Source: Mesobacillus harenae (GTDB lineage Bacteria; Bacillota; Bacilli; Bacillales; Cytobacillaceae). From it: a DNA stretch of 64,000 nt. The translations under genes and the position numbers were made by a program. The stretch lies in assembly GCF_013343715.1 (NCBI RefSeq), contig NZ_JABUNR010000003.1, positions 62,001 through 126,000 on the forward strand, read 5' to 3'. The notes below the pieces were generated by a model. The model saw only the letters and a list, made by a program, of their open reading frames with translations, was not told where the DNA came from and made no database searches. Of this stretch, positions 16,879 to 26,785 are shown one piece after another; within the stretch, counting starts at the first letter, position 1, and every line of letters starts with the position of its first letter.

Positions 16879-17973
16879 TTAGATGATTTTCAGTTCCTTT
16901 GGATACTTTGTTAAGGTTTCAAATCCGTTGGCTGTCACTAGGACATCATCTTCAATTCTGACTCCTGCTACATCCGGGACGTAAATTCCCGGCTCAATAG
17001 TAAAAACCATTCCCTCTTTAAGTTCTAAGGGGTTGGTTTCTGTGATTGAAGGATATTCGTGGACACTTATTCCTAATCCATGCCCTAGCCTATGGGGAAA
17101 ATGATCTCCATAGCCAGCTGCTGCAATTTCCTTCCTCGCTGTCTGATCAAGCTCCATACAAGTGACTCCGGGCCTTACAATAGACAAAGACTTAAGTTGT
17201 GCTCGCAGCACAGCATCATAAATCTCTTGCTGCTGCTGATTAATTTCACCAAATGCCAAGGTCCGTGTTATATCTGAACAATAGCCATCTAGCACAACCC
17301 CAAGGTCAAATAAAACAAGATCTCCGCGGCTGATTTTGGTAAGTCCAGGAGTCCCGTGGGGAGCTGCCGCGTTTTTTCCGGTTAATACCATTGTGGAAAA
17401 GGACATCTCGGAGATACCTTTCCTTTTTAACTCATACTCAACCGCTGCGAGTATATCCATTTCCGTTTTGCCTTCGCTTAGTTCGGCAGCTCCCACTTCA
17501 ATAGCGTAGTCGGCCAGCTGGCAGGCTTCGCGCAGGGTGGCTAATTCCTTAACATCCTTCACCATACGGAGCTGGTGAAGCTTTTCTTCCGCTGATAGAA
17601 AAACAGCTTTGGGGAATAAGTGAGTAAAAGCCTCAAATCGCTCAACGTTCATGTGCTCTTTCTCAATGGAAATCGTCCGGACATTTGAAACTCGCTTCCC
17701 TATTGCTTGTTTTGTGAGCTCCCAAGGATTGTCAGTATCACTGTGGCTAACAACTTCATGACTCCAGCCAGACTTTCTAGCGTTACCGGCGTCCATCCCG
17801 GGACAAATGAGAAATGGTTCGATATCCTGAAAAACGGCCATGCCCAGCAGCCTTTCATGTGCCTCGCTGTAAAAACCGCTTAAATAAAATACATTTTCCT
17901 TTGATGTAATAAAACACACATCTACATTATTTTCCTTCATCCAGTCCGACAACTGGCTTATACGGTCTGACAT
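16879..17973 (-). CDS. M24 family Xaa-Pro peptidase
   Basis: Cytoplasmic metallopeptidase that removes or splits residues next to proline. Residues 1-130 form the creatinase-like N domain and 137-360 the pita-bread catalytic domain. The five metal ligands can be seen: D223 (LFDLG), D234 (SDITRT), H298 (RLGHGLG), E327 (TIEPGIY) and E341 (RIEDD). The length (364) fits the PapA/PapB-type Bacillus enzymes. The ATG at 17973 follows GAGGGGGA on the minus strand. It is a single gene divergent from ytkL. Aminopeptidase or dipeptidase specificity cannot be told. Confidence 0.92.
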   Translation of the reverse strand: MSDRISQLSDWMKENNVDVCFITSKENVFYLSGFYSEAHERLLGMAVFQDIEPFLICPGMDAGNARKSGWSHEVVSHSDTDNPWELTKQAIGKRVSNVRTISIEKEHMNVERFEAFTHLFPKAVFLSAEEKLHQLRMVKDVKELATLREACQLADYAIEVGAAELSEGKTEMDILAAVEYELKRKGISEMSFSTMVLTGKNAAAPHGTPGLTKISRGDLVLFDLGVVLDGYCSDITRTLAFGEINQQQQEIYDAVLRAQLKSLSIVRPGVTCMELDQTARKEIAAAGYGDHFPHRLGHGLGISVHEYPSITETNPLELKEGMVFTIEPGIYVPDVAGVRIEDDVLVTANGFETLTKYPKELKII

Positions 17974-18169
17974 TTTGAATTCCCCCTCACATGACTTAGT
18001 TCGAGATTAGCAGAAAAGCGACTAAAAAGTAAACTTTTAAAATAGTTATAGAATGGGTAAAAAGGGGATAACAGCAGGAAGCAGGTTCCTTTGTGTGGAA
18101 AGTAATATAGAGGACACAAAAGCTTGGTATTTCTAGACATCATTTTTAATTATGAAGGGAGACAGAAGG

Positions 18170-18850
18170 ATGAAAGTATTTTATCACGGCCATTCAGTGG
18201 TCAAAATTGAAACGAATGGGAAGACGATATTAATTGATCCGTTTATTAGTGGAAACCCGCTTACAGACCTTGATGCAAGCCAGGTGAAACCAGATGTAAT
18301 TTTACTTACACATGGGCATAGCGACCATCTCGGAGATACGGTAGAGTTGGCTAAAAGAAATGGAGCACTTGTTGTTGCCAATTTTGAATTAGCTACATAT
18401 TTAAGCTGGCAGGGAGTTGAAACCCACGGCATGCATATTGGTGGAGCATATGAATTTGATTTTGGAAAAGTAAAGCTCACTCAAGCATTTCATGGATCCG
18501 GTTTAGTTACTGATAATAATGAGATTATTTACTTGGGTATGCCAGCTGGCATTCTTTTTACAGCAGAAGGAAAGACTGTTTACCACGCGGGAGACACAGG
18601 GCTATTCTCTGACATGAAACTGATAGGGGAACGACACCCGATTGATTTGGCGTTTCTGCCAATTGGTGATAATTTCACAATGGGTCCCGAGGATGCAGCT
18701 CTTGCAGCGGAGTTTTTGCAAGCGAAACAGGTTGTGCCTGTGCATTTCAACACCTTTCCGCCTATTAAACAGGATCCACATAAATTCATTAATATGTTAA
18801 AGCCTGAGACCGGTAAAGTACTTGAAGCAGGGGAATTTATTGAACTATAA
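18170..18850 (+). CDS. ytkL: Metal-dependent hydrolase, UPF0173 (YtkL)
   Basis: A 226-residue metallo-beta-lactamase-fold hydrolase. The zinc motif HGHSDH is at 48-53; further ligand histidines are in [11 protein letters not shown] and [11 protein letters not shown]. The natural substrate is unknown. The start is the ATG at 18170, placed eight bases after AAGGGAG; an in-frame ATG six codons earlier has no ribosome binding site, and the shorter form has the length of B. subtilis YtkL. It stands alone. Confidence 0.92.
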   Translation: MKVFYHGHSVVKIETNGKTILIDPFISGNPLTDLDASQVKPDVILLTHGHSDHLGDTVELAKRNGALVVANFELATYLSWQGVETHGMHIGGAYEFDFGKVKLTQAFHGSGLVTDNNEIIYLGMPAGILFTAEGKTVYHAGDTGLFSDMKLIGERHPIDLAFLPIGDNFTMGPEDAALAAEFLQAKQVVPVHFNTFPPIKQDPHKFINMLKPETGKVLEAGEFIEL

Positions 18851-18943
18851 TTCTGCCTTAAGCATTAATTTATCGGCAAGCAATTAATTTTTTCCTCCGT
18901 GAGAGCATAGATATAAAACAAGCCTTAAAATCTGGAGGAGATT

Positions 18944-19186
18944 ATGAAAAAGAACCGATATATTTTATGTTTACTGTTGAGTGCGTTCATGCTCTATTTT
19001 GCGGTCCCCAGACTTTCTATTACAGCCTCAGGCCTTGATGGTTTATTTTCAATTGCTTGGCTTGGCTTAGCACTTTGTGTGGTCGCAGGTAATCTAACCG
19101 CTTTGCTCTATTCTGCAAATAAAAGAGCTAAAGAGCCCGCGCGAAAGACTGTTCAGGGAGTTAAAAGCAGAAGCCGTGTTTATTAG
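18944..19186 (+). CDS. Small membrane protein, 80 aa
   Basis: Two hydrophobic segments (about residues 6-24 and 33-58) with a basic C-terminal tail rich in Lys and Arg, which predicts both ends in the cytoplasm. The ATG is preceded by TGGAGGAG at proper spacing. I do not recognise the family. It lies between ytkL and ytoI and runs in the same direction. The function is unknown. Confidence 0.7.
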   Translation: MKKNRYILCLLLSAFMLYFAVPRLSITASGLDGLFSIAWLGLALCVVAGNLTALLYSANKRAKEPARKTVQGVKSRSRVY

Positions 19187-19299
19187 AGATCCATTTTATT
19201 GCCGGTACTGAGACATATCGAATTGAATCAAGACCTTATTCACCTTATAATAAGAAAGAACGATTAGCAGCGGAATATGATTATAAAGGGTGAAGGGTC

Positions 19300-20625
19300 T
19301 TGGCTACGAAGCATGAACAAATCTTACAATATATTGATGAGCTTCCGATAGGTGAAAAAATTTCGGTCCGGCAGATCGCCAAGGCGCTGACTGTCAGTGA
19401 AGGAACGGCATACAGAGCGATTAAGGATGCAGAGAACAAAGGGTATGTCAGCACTATTGAACGAGTTGGAACGATTAGGATTGAAAGGAAGAAGAAAGAG
19501 AATATCGAGAGGCTGACGTTTGCCGAGGTCGTTAATATAGTGGACGGACAAGTTCTGGGAGGAAAAGCAGGACTGCATAAGACACTCAATAAGTTTGTAA
19601 TTGGAGCAATGAAGCTTGAAGCTATGATGCGTTATACCGAGGCAGGAAATCTGCTGATAGTCGGCAACAGGACCAAAGCTCATGAACTAGCCCTAAAGGC
19701 AGAAGCAGCTGTTTTGATTACAGGGGGATTTGATACAGACGAATCTGTTAAGAAGCTCGCGGACGAGCTCCAGCTCCCCATCATCTCAACTAGCTATGAT
19801 ACATTCACAGTCGCAACAATGATAAATCGTGCCATATACGATCAATTAATAAAAAAAGAAATTGTATTGGTTGAGGACATTCTAACTCCTATACCAGAGA
19901 CAGTCTTCTTGAAAACAACTGACCCTGTTTCGGTTTGGTATGGCTATAAAGAGGAAACCCAGCACAGCCGCTTTCCTGTTGTTGACCAAAATATGAAGGT
20001 GCAAGGAATGGTGACCTCAAAGGATATTATGGGACATGACCCAAAAACGATAGTTGAAAAGGTGATGACAAAAAATCCAATGACAGTCAGCCTCAAAACA
20101 AGTGTAGCTTCTTCAGCACATATGATGGTGTGGGAGGGTATTGAGGTTATCCCAGTGGTTGATGATAACAATAAGCTTGAAGGAATCGTCAGCAGACAGG
20201 ATGTTCTAAAAGCCTTGCAAATGGTTCAAAGGCAGCCGCAAATGGGTGAAACGATTGATGATATTGTAACTAGCCAAATTGTTCTTTCAAGAGGGAAGAC
20301 AAAGGGGAAAGAAGAGGATATTTTCAAATGTGATGTGACTCCACAAATGACAAATCACCTCGGAACAATATCTTATGGTGTTTTTACTACAATTGTTGCA
20401 GAAGCGGCTAACCGCGTCTTGAGGAATTATAAAAAAGGCGACTTGGTTGTTGAGAATATGACAGTATACTTTATAAGGCCTGTTCAAATTGATAGTACGA
20501 TTGAAATACATCCGAAAGTTCTCGAAGTAGGGAGAAAGTTTGGGAAAGTTGATGTTGAGGCTTATAACGAAGGCACTTTAGTCGGTAAAGCAATGATGAT
20601 GTGCCAGCTATTAGACCGGCAATAA
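19300..20625 (+). CDS. ytoI: YtoI: DRTGG-CBS-hotdog regulatory protein
   Basis: A 441-residue multidomain protein. An N-terminal winged helix-turn-helix (about 1-70; SVRQIAKALTVSEGTAYRAI) is followed by a DRTGG domain (about 75-190), two CBS motifs (about 195-310; RFPVVDQNMKVQGMVTSKDI) and a C-terminal hotdog/MaoC-like domain (about 320-440). CBS pairs bind adenine nucleotides, so it may be a ligand-responsive regulator, but no function is established. The start is a TTG with AAAGGGTGAAGG upstream. It matches ytoI in position. Downstream lies repeat DNA. Confidence 0.9.
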   Translation: MATKHEQILQYIDELPIGEKISVRQIAKALTVSEGTAYRAIKDAENKGYVSTIERVGTIRIERKKKENIERLTFAEVVNIVDGQVLGGKAGLHKTLNKFVIGAMKLEAMMRYTEAGNLLIVGNRTKAHELALKAEAAVLITGGFDTDESVKKLADELQLPIISTSYDTFTVATMINRAIYDQLIKKEIVLVEDILTPIPETVFLKTTDPVSVWYGYKEETQHSRFPVVDQNMKVQGMVTSKDIMGHDPKTIVEKVMTKNPMTVSLKTSVASSAHMMVWEGIEVIPVVDDNNKLEGIVSRQDVLKALQMVQRQPQMGETIDDIVTSQIVLSRGKTKGKEEDIFKCDVTPQMTNHLGTISYGVFTTIVAEAANRVLRNYKKGDLVVENMTVYFIRPVQIDSTIEIHPKVLEVGRKFGKVDVEAYNEGTLVGKAMMMCQLLDRQ

Positions 20626-20628
20626 TAA

Positions 20629-20745
20629 AAGCGGAGCCGACTGTACAGAAACGAGAAAACTGGAGGCTTCGACAAAGCAGCGGTTTATGCTGCTGAAGGA
20701 GGAGCAGAAGTTTTCCGAGTTTCTAGGAGGCGCAGCTGGACAAAT
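20629..20745 (+). repeat. Dispersed intergenic repeat, module C
   Basis: GACAAAGCAGCGG, GCTGCTGAAGGAGGAG and TTTCTAGGAGGCG match the longer twin copies at 49368-49738. It follows the ytoI stop codon directly and encodes nothing plausible. Confidence 0.7.
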
Positions 20746-20746
20746 A

Positions 20747-20866
20747 AAAGCGGAAGCGCCTTGTCCAGCTCCGAAAAGCGCTGGAGGGCCTGAAGATGAA
20801 GTCGCTTTTTGACTTCATCAGCTAGATCGAAGCGACTCGAGAAGCTAGGAGGCGTAACTGTAAAAG
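20747..20866 (-). repeat. Dispersed intergenic repeat, module A (inverted)
   Basis: Read on the minus strand it shows CTCGAGTCGCTTCG, GATGAAGTCAAAAAGCGAC, CCCTCCAGCGCTT and GGCGCTTCCGCTTTT as in the copies at 298 and 541. The gap 20626-20968 holds nothing else apart from a terminator. Confidence 0.75.
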
Positions 20867-20920
20867 CGCGGGAGGACCTGAGATGAAGGGGTTCCTAGTG
20901 GTAAAAGAGATTAAATTACA

Positions 20921-20951
20921 AAGAAGCCGTTTCATATTGAAACGGCTTCTT
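20921..20951. terminator. Hairpin between ytoI and ytpI
   Basis: AAGAAGCCGTTTCA pairs perfectly with TGAAACGGCTTCTT over a 3-base loop. It lies downstream of ytpI on the minus strand and downstream of ytoI on the plus strand; T runs are short on both sides. Confidence 0.75.
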
Positions 20952-20968
20952 GCTAAAAGGCCTGATGG

Positions 20969-21277
20969 CTAATTATTGTTTCTTGCATCTGCGGCTTCCT
21001 TTGCAGCATATGGAAGGTAATGCTGGTAAGATTTAAAGCCTGTCCAGACGTTAAGCGTGCCTAGAATTATAAATACGGCTGCAACGATATAGGTAACTGT
21101 CGTTTGGAAAAGGAACAATTGATTTAGGCCAAATAAGCCTACGAACATCCCGAGTGCTATTCTGGATTTAGAGGAGATCCAGTCCTTTTCTATAGGCCGA
21201 TTGCTTCGGACGTACTTAATTTTATAAAATACATATAAAGAGAATGAGATGACGATTAAAACAACTAGAACAGGCAT
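20969..21277 (-). CDS. ytpI: YtpI family membrane protein
   Basis: A 102-residue protein with three membrane segments (about 2-18, 38-55 and 60-80). It corresponds in position and look to B. subtilis YtpI, which has no known function. I use the ATG at 21277, which follows TTTGGAGGAG on the minus strand; the frame can be extended 40 codons but without support. It is divergent from nrnA. Confidence 0.8.
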   Translation of the reverse strand: MPVLVVLIVISFSLYVFYKIKYVRSNRPIEKDWISSKSRIALGMFVGLFGLNQLFLFQTTVTYIVAAVFIILGTLNVWTGFKSYQHYLPYAAKEAADARNNN

Positions 21278-21388
21278 TTTACAACTCCTCCAAATATAAA
21301 AATCATCTACTATTTTAACGGTTATTTGAGTGAAATGCCATAGTTCAACATAAATAACTCTTTGCAAATAAGAAAAAAGGAGTCTGTT

Positions 21389-22327
21389 ATGAAACAAAAG
21401 ATTTTAGAGGCGATCCAAAAATATGAAAAGATTATCATCCATCGCCATGTTAGACCGGATCCGGATGCCTATGGGTCTCAGGGGGGCCTTGCGGAAATAT
21501 TAAGAGCTTCCTACCCTGAGAAGACGATTTACACTGTTGGGCAGGAAGAACGAACCCTTAATTTCTTGCGTCGTTTAGATCATATTCCGGATAATGCTTA
21601 CGAAGGGGCGCTCGTAATTGTATGCGACACTGCAAATAAGGAGCGAATATGTGACAGCCGGTATACTCTCGGAGAGTTGCTTGTGAAAATCGACCACCAT
21701 CCAAATGAAGATCCATATGGTGACTTGATTTGGGTTGACACGACAGCAAGTTCTGTCAGCGAAATGATCTATGAATTCTATTTGTTTGGAAAAGAGCAAG
21801 GTCTCAAAATATCTGATGAAGCTGCCCGCCTCCTTTATGCTGGGATCGTTGGAGATACAGGCCGGTTTCTTTATCCAAGCACAACCGAAAAAACGTTTAT
21901 GTACGCAGGTGATTTAATCCATTTTAATTTTTCACGAACAGAGCTTTACGACAAAATGTACGAGTTGCCGCCCAACTTGGTGAAACTTAACGGCTATGTT
22001 CTGCAAAATTTTGAAGTCTTGCCTGGAGGAGCAGCCTTTATGATTATGAATCAAGAACTCCTTCAAACTTTCTCAGTAGTTCCTTCAGAAGCATCTCTGT
22101 TAGTTAGTAATTTAGGTGATGTAGCGGGAATCAAAGCATGGGCTTATTTTATTGAAGAGGACGACCAAATTCGTGTGAGACTCCGTTCCAAAGGTCCTAT
22201 AATAAACAAAATTGCGCAGAAATACAAAGGGGGAGGACATCCGCTTGCGGCCGGGGCATCGATTTACTCTTGGGATGAGGTTGAACAAGTAATGCAGGAC
22301 CTTGTTACGGCCTGTAATCACTACTAA
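21389..22327 (+). CDS. nrnA: NrnA: nanoRNase / pAp phosphatase (DHH family)
   Basis: Degrades short oligoribonucleotides and dephosphorylates 3'-phosphoadenosine 5'-phosphate. The 312-residue protein has the DHH signatures: RPDPDAYGS (D24, D26), VIVCDTA (D80) and IDHHPNE (D102-H104), then a DHHA1 domain ending in GGGHPLAAGAS. The ATG at 21389 follows AAAAAAGGAG. It is located between ytpI and ytrI as in B. subtilis (ytqI) and is convergent with ytrI. Confidence 0.97.
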   Translation: MKQKILEAIQKYEKIIIHRHVRPDPDAYGSQGGLAEILRASYPEKTIYTVGQEERTLNFLRRLDHIPDNAYEGALVIVCDTANKERICDSRYTLGELLVKIDHHPNEDPYGDLIWVDTTASSVSEMIYEFYLFGKEQGLKISDEAARLLYAGIVGDTGRFLYPSTTEKTFMYAGDLIHFNFSRTELYDKMYELPPNLVKLNGYVLQNFEVLPGGAAFMIMNQELLQTFSVVPSEASLLVSNLGDVAGIKAWAYFIEEDDQIRVRLRSKGPIINKIAQKYKGGGHPLAAGASIYSWDEVEQVMQDLVTACNHY

Positions 22328-22346
22328 GCTGTCATTTATATTTCGT

Positions 22347-22387
22347 AAAAACGGCCCAGGAATTGACCTGGGCTGTTTTGGTTTTCT
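22347..22387. terminator. Bidirectional terminator between nrnA and ytrI
   Basis: AAAACGGCCCAGG pairs with CCTGGGCTGTTTT (one G-U pair) around a 6-base loop; T-rich on the plus side and A-rich before it. Confidence 0.85.
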
Positions 22388-22887
22388 TATTCAAGATAAA
22401 TTTCGAGTTGGATCGAGACCTTTGTGTAAACAAACAAAGTCTTTACCTCAAGACGGTATCTTTTTTGGTTTATACGAACGATCTTATTTTCAATGGCTCT
22501 TTTTACTAAGTCCCTGCTTTTAAACACGGTGTCCAGGTCCTTTGCCATCATCATATCGATATCGTCCTTAACGTCCTGTTCAACTTCAAACACGCTTAAA
22601 GAATCTAGCTTATATCTCTCTGAGTTAACAATTTTAACTGATATCTCTTGAACCGTTAACAATTCTTCGTTTTGCTTGTTGAGTGCCTTGAAGTCCTCCT
22701 GCCATATTTCCTTCTCCTTTATAAGCTTCTCGATTTGCTCTTCCTGGTCTCGGTTTTCTTTCGTCTTTCTTTCCATCCATACTCCATGAATGTATAGAAA
22801 AATAAACCAGCTGACAATTGCCCCGACTGCCATGCCAGCAAAGAATCTTTGCCAAGACTGGCTTCGATAGTACGGTGGGATACGCAT
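22387..22887 (-). CDS. ytrI: Sporulation membrane protein YtrI
   Basis: A 166-residue protein with one N-terminal membrane helix (about 15-34), then a coiled-coil stretch of Glu, Lys and Gln (about 38-75) and a C-terminal domain. In B. subtilis ytrH and ytrI form a sporulation operon transcribed in the mother cell. Here the start lies just downstream of ytrH with AGGAG inside the last ytrH codons, so the two are coupled. Confidence 0.88.
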   Translation of the reverse strand: MRIPPYYRSQSWQRFFAGMAVGAIVSWFIFLYIHGVWMERKTKENRDQEEQIEKLIKEKEIWQEDFKALNKQNEELLTVQEISVKIVNSERYKLDSLSVFEVEQDVKDDIDMMMAKDLDTVFKSRDLVKRAIENKIVRINQKRYRLEVKTLFVYTKVSIQLEIYLE

Positions 22888-22890
22888 CGG

Positions 22891-23220
22891 CTAAATATGC
22901 TCCTGAGTGAGCCACGTAATAAGAAGTGAGCCTGTTTTAGCGCCGCCCATTGCTGATAAAATTAATAGAAACTGCTTGAAGATGTCTTTTGTCTCCCCAT
23001 CAAGCAGCCCTCGCTCAAAGCTGTATACTGTATCAAAGGTGCCGCCTATTGCAGCAATGATTGCCCAAATTCGTATGGAATTAGAAAAACGGAATATTTC
23101 TGTCATAAGTGGCTGTCCAGTTAAAAAAGCGGCAAGGCCTCCGATTATAGAGCCCCCAAGCAGGACTCCTAGAGCAATAAAATAGCTTTCGAACAGGTGA
23201 GCAAAGAAGGGCTGATTCAT
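22891..23220 (-). CDS. ytrH: Sporulation membrane protein YtrH
   Basis: A 109-residue membrane protein with about three helices (residues 10-33, 45-62 and 80-100). It is the first gene of the ytrH-ytrI pair, required for efficient sporulation in B. subtilis. I use the ATG at 23220 (MNQPFFAHLFES) after AAAAGGCGG; the frame reads 19 codons farther without a better site. A sigma-E-like promoter lies upstream. The pair is divergent from dnaE. Confidence 0.88.
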   Translation of the reverse strand: MNQPFFAHLFESYFIALGVLLGGSIIGGLAAFLTGQPLMTEIFRFSNSIRIWAIIAAIGGTFDTVYSFERGLLDGETKDIFKQFLLILSAMGGAKTGSLLITWLTQEHI

Positions 23221-23260
23221 ACTGCATAACCGCCTTTTAGTTAAAATAATGGTTATTTTA

Positions 23261-23289
23261 ATCATATGGACAATCAAGGACGATTATGT
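23261..23289 (-). promoter_or_regulatory. Candidate sigma-E promoter of ytrHI
   Basis: On the minus strand ACATAAT and CATATGAT are 14 bases apart, matching 5/7 and 6/8 of the sigma-E elements. The homologous operon is sigma-E dependent in B. subtilis. Confidence 0.4.
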
Positions 23290-23382
23290 TAAATCTTCCC
23301 GCCAAAAATGAGAACATATTTTCTTTTTTAAATTTTTAGCTCTATAATAAATGGAGAAGAACCTTTAAGGGTGTGAGAGAAA

Positions 23383-26300
23383 ATGTCATTTAACCACCTT
23401 CATGTATACAGTGCTTACAGCCTGCTTACTAGTACAGCTCCAGTGGAACGGCTTGTCAGGGATGCTAAGGCTAAGGGCTTTACTGCCTTGGCTTTAACAG
23501 ATCGAAATGTTATGTACGGAGCTGTTGCTTTTTACAATGAATGTTTGAAAAACTCTATAAAGCCAATTCTAGGGCTTACAGTTGATATATTAAGTGAATC
23601 TGAAGGGGAGGAGTCCTATCCTCTCATTTTGCTTGCCCAGAACAATACTGGATTTCAAAATCTAATGAAAATATCCTCTGCGGTTATGACTAAGTCTCCT
23701 AAGGGGCTCCCGATGAAATGGTTAAAGCATTACGCAAAAGGGCTTATAGCTATTACGGCAGGTATGGAAGGAGAAGTGGAGCAGCTTCTCTTACAGGGAA
23801 AAACCGATGAAGCACGTAAAGCAGCCAATCTCTATCTGCAATTGTTTGGACCTAATAACTTTTACCTTGCTTTACAGGATCATGGATTGGAATTGGAAGC
23901 AGGTTTGAACCGACATGTAGTCCAAATTGGAGAGGAGCTAGGAATACATACAGTTCCAACGAATCAAGTATTCTACCTAAATAGAGAAGATTCCTTCGCT
24001 CACGAATGTCTCCTAGCCGTAAAAAATGGTGATAAAATGCAGGATGAAGGCAGAGAGCGACTGGAAAATGACCAATATTACCTTAAGGATCCTGCAGAAA
24101 TGGTTGAACTGTTTTCAAGCAATCCAGATGCTTTAGAAAATACGCTGGTAATCGCAGAGCGCTGTAATGTGACTCTTGACCTAGAAACGCAGCATCTGCC
24201 AAAATATCCTTCTGAGAATGGTATGTCCTCGGAAGATCTTTTGGACAGCCTGTGTATGTCGGGGCTTGAATCCAGGTATGAAACCCCGTTGGCGGAACAC
24301 CGTGATCGTCTGCAATATGAATTAACGATTATAAAAAGGATGAAGTTTAGCGATTACTTTTTAATCGTATGGGATTTTATGAAATATGCCAGAGATAATG
24401 GAATATTAACAGGACCTGGCAGGGGGTCGGCTGCAGGATCAATTGTTGCTTATGTTCTGTATATAACAGACGTTGATCCCATTAAACACGAGCTGTTTTT
24501 TGAACGTTTTTTAAATCCAGAGAGAATATCTATGCCAGATATTGATATAGATTTTCCTGATCACCGAAGAGAAGAAGTGATTGAGTATGTTGCTGAGAAA
24601 TACGGTGAGCAGCATGTTGCGCAAATTGTAACCTTTGGAACAATGGCTGCTAAGGCAGCAGCAAGGGATGTAGGGAGAGCCTTTGGGTTAAACACAAAGG
24701 AATTGGACCGGCTGTCAAGGACGATTCCCTCTCGATTGGGAATCACCCTTGAGGAAGCATATAGAGAATCGGAGGCGCTGCGAGCGTTCATAAAAGAATC
24801 TGAACTTAACAGAAGGTTGTACGAAACAGCGCTTAAGCTCGAGGGGCTGCCACGGCACACCTCCACTCATGCAGCTGGGGTTGTAATCAGCGAGCAGCCG
24901 CTCGTACACGTGGTACCGGTACAGGCTGGTCAAGAAAAAGTATACCTTACCCAATATTCCATGGAACATTTGGAGCAAGTTGGTTTGTTGAAGATGGACT
25001 TCCTTGGGTTAAGGAACCTTTCTTTGATTGAAGCTATTCTTGAGAGGATTTACCGCAATACCGGTAAGAGGGTTAATATTCACCAGGTTCCAGAGGAAGA
25101 CTCCAAAACGTTCGAATTGCTTGGCAAAGGGGATACGACGGGTATATTCCAGCTTGAGTCTGAAGGAATGAGAAAGGTCTTAATTAAGTTAAGTCCCTCC
25201 AGGTTTGAGGATATCGTCGCTGTAAACGCTCTTTATCGTCCAGGCCCAATGGAAAATATTCCTTTGTTTATCGACAGAAAGCATGGCAGGCAGGAAGTGG
25301 AATACCCTCATCAAGATTTGAAAGAGATATTGGAGAACACATACGGTGTTATTGTGTACCAGGAACAGATCATGCAGATTGCAGCAACAATGGCCGGTTT
25401 TTCGCTTGGTGAAGCAGATCTTTTGCGGCGGGCTGTTGGAAAGAAAAAGAAGGAAGTACTTGATCAGGAAAGAAGTCATTTTGTCGGCGGAGCCCTAAAC
25501 AAAGGGTACAGTGAGAAAACTGCCAATGAAATCTATGATCTGATTGTCCGATTTGCGAATTATGGATTTAACCGAAGTCATGCAGTTGCCTATAGCATGA
25601 TTGCCTATCAGCTGGCGTACCTGAAGGCTCATTTTCCTCTGCACTTTATGGCGGAGCTGCTTACATCTTCTATGGGGAGTGACCAAAAAATTGCCCAACA
25701 TGCCAGAGAACTGCAGCAAATGAATATTTCTTTGCTCCCTCCTTCGATCAATAAGAGTCATTTTAGCTTCCAGCCAGAAAAGGAAGGGATCCGTTATAGT
25801 TTAGCAGCAATAAAGGGTGTTGGCATGAATGCCCTAAAAGAGATTTTTAGGGTGAGAAGGCAGAAGCGGTTTAAGGATTTATTTGATTTTTGTATTCGGG
25901 TTTCTCCAAAAGCGGTGAACAGAAAAACGCTTGAGGCACTTGTATATTCAGGAAGTTTTGATGACTTCGGTGAGGACCGGGCGATTCTGCTTGCTACTCT
26001 TGATGTTGCCCTAGAGCATGCAGAGCTTGTTGTTCCTGATAACAGCGGCCAGTTCGACCTATTTGAAGAGGAAGAATTTTCACTCAAACCAAAATATGTT
26101 AATGTTGATCTCATGAGGATTGAAGATAAGCTTTCATTTGAAAAGACCGTGCTTGGGCTTTATTTATCAGAACACCCTGTGTCCGTGTATAAGCAGTATT
26201 TTGATATTTTAGGAATTAAGCCTATTGCTGCTGGTAGAATTCAAAAAGGGAAAGTTGCCGCTTATATTACTATGTTAAAGACAATAAGGACTAAAAAGGG

Positions 26301-26739
26301 AGATACGATGGCTTTTTTGACGATCAGTGATAAAAGTGGGGAACTTGAGGCTGTGGTCTTTCCAGCCGTTTATAAAAAGTTCAGCTCAGTGCTTAAGCAG
26401 GGAGAGGTTGTAGTCCTTGAAGGTAAGTATGAAGAACGGGATGATAAAACACAGTTTATTATTCAATCAGCAAATCCAATCATGGAAGCCATCAAGCATT
26501 CGAATGAAGGGACACAGCCTTTGCTTTACATTCGGATTGTAATTGGATGGCAAGGGGAACTGAACAGGCTAAAAGAGCTTCTGCAGCAGCACAGCGGGAG
26601 CATTTCCGTGATTCTTTATTATGAAGGCACGGATAAAAAAGTTCTCTTACCCGATCAATTTAAGGTAGATCCGACTTCTGCCTGTCTTGAGGAATTGTAT
26701 AAATTCATGGGGCAAAGGAATGTTATTTTAAAAAATTAA
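23383..26739 (+). CDS. dnaE: DNA polymerase III subunit alpha, DnaE
   Basis: Replicative polymerase that in Bacillus extends RNA primers before handing over to PolC. The 1118-residue protein has an N-terminal PHP domain (about 3-200), the palm with GPGRGSAAGSIVAY and the catalytic aspartates in MPDIDIDFPDHR (residues 384-394), the fingers and helix-hairpin-helix region (around 700-850) and an OB fold near 960-1050. It has no exonuclease insertion, unlike PolC. The ATG follows AGGGTGTGAGAG. It is flanked by ytrH and the malic enzyme gene as in B. subtilis. Confidence 0.98.
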   Translation: MSFNHLHVYSAYSLLTSTAPVERLVRDAKAKGFTALALTDRNVMYGAVAFYNECLKNSIKPILGLTVDILSESEGEESYPLILLAQNNTGFQNLMKISSAVMTKSPKGLPMKWLKHYAKGLIAITAGMEGEVEQLLLQGKTDEARKAANLYLQLFGPNNFYLALQDHGLELEAGLNRHVVQIGEELGIHTVPTNQVFYLNREDSFAHECLLAVKNGDKMQDEGRERLENDQYYLKDPAEMVELFSSNPDALENTLVIAERCNVTLDLETQHLPKYPSENGMSSEDLLDSLCMSGLESRYETPLAEHRDRLQYELTIIKRMKFSDYFLIVWDFMKYARDNGILTGPGRGSAAGSIVAYVLYITDVDPIKHELFFERFLNPERISMPDIDIDFPDHRREEVIEYVAEKYGEQHVAQIVTFGTMAAKAAARDVGRAFGLNTKELDRLSRTIPSRLGITLEEAYRESEALRAFIKESELNRRLYETALKLEGLPRHTSTHAAGVVISEQPLVHVVPVQAGQEKVYLTQYSMEHLEQVGLLKMDFLGLRNLSLIEAILERIYRNTGKRVNIHQVPEEDSKTFELLGKGDTTGIFQLESEGMRKVLIKLSPSRFEDIVAVNALYRPGPMENIPLFIDRKHGRQEVEYPHQDLKEILENTYGVIVYQEQIMQIAATMAGFSLGEADLLRRAVGKKKKEVLDQERSHFVGGALNKGYSEKTANEIYDLIVRFANYGFNRSHAVAYSMIAYQLAYLKAHFPLHFMAELLTSSMGSDQKIAQHARELQQMNISLLPPSINKSHFSFQPEKEGIRYSLAAIKGVGMNALKEIFRVRRQKRFKDLFDFCIRVSPKAVNRKTLEALVYSGSFDDFGEDRAILLATLDVALEHAELVVPDNSGQFDLFEEEEFSLKPKYVNVDLMRIEDKLSFEKTVLGLYLSEHPVSVYKQYFDILGIKPIAAGRIQKGKVAAYITMLKTIRTKKGDTMAFLTISDKSGELEAVVFPAVYKKFSSVLKQGEVVVLEGKYEERDDKTQFIIQSANPIMEAIKHSNEGTQPLLYIRIVIGWQGELNRLKELLQQHSGSISVILYYEGTDKKVLLPDQFKVDPTSACLEELYKFMGQRNVILKN

Positions 26740-26785
26740 CTCTTTACAAGCCTAGGAGCGGTTGTGTTATATTGTAAAGATACAC

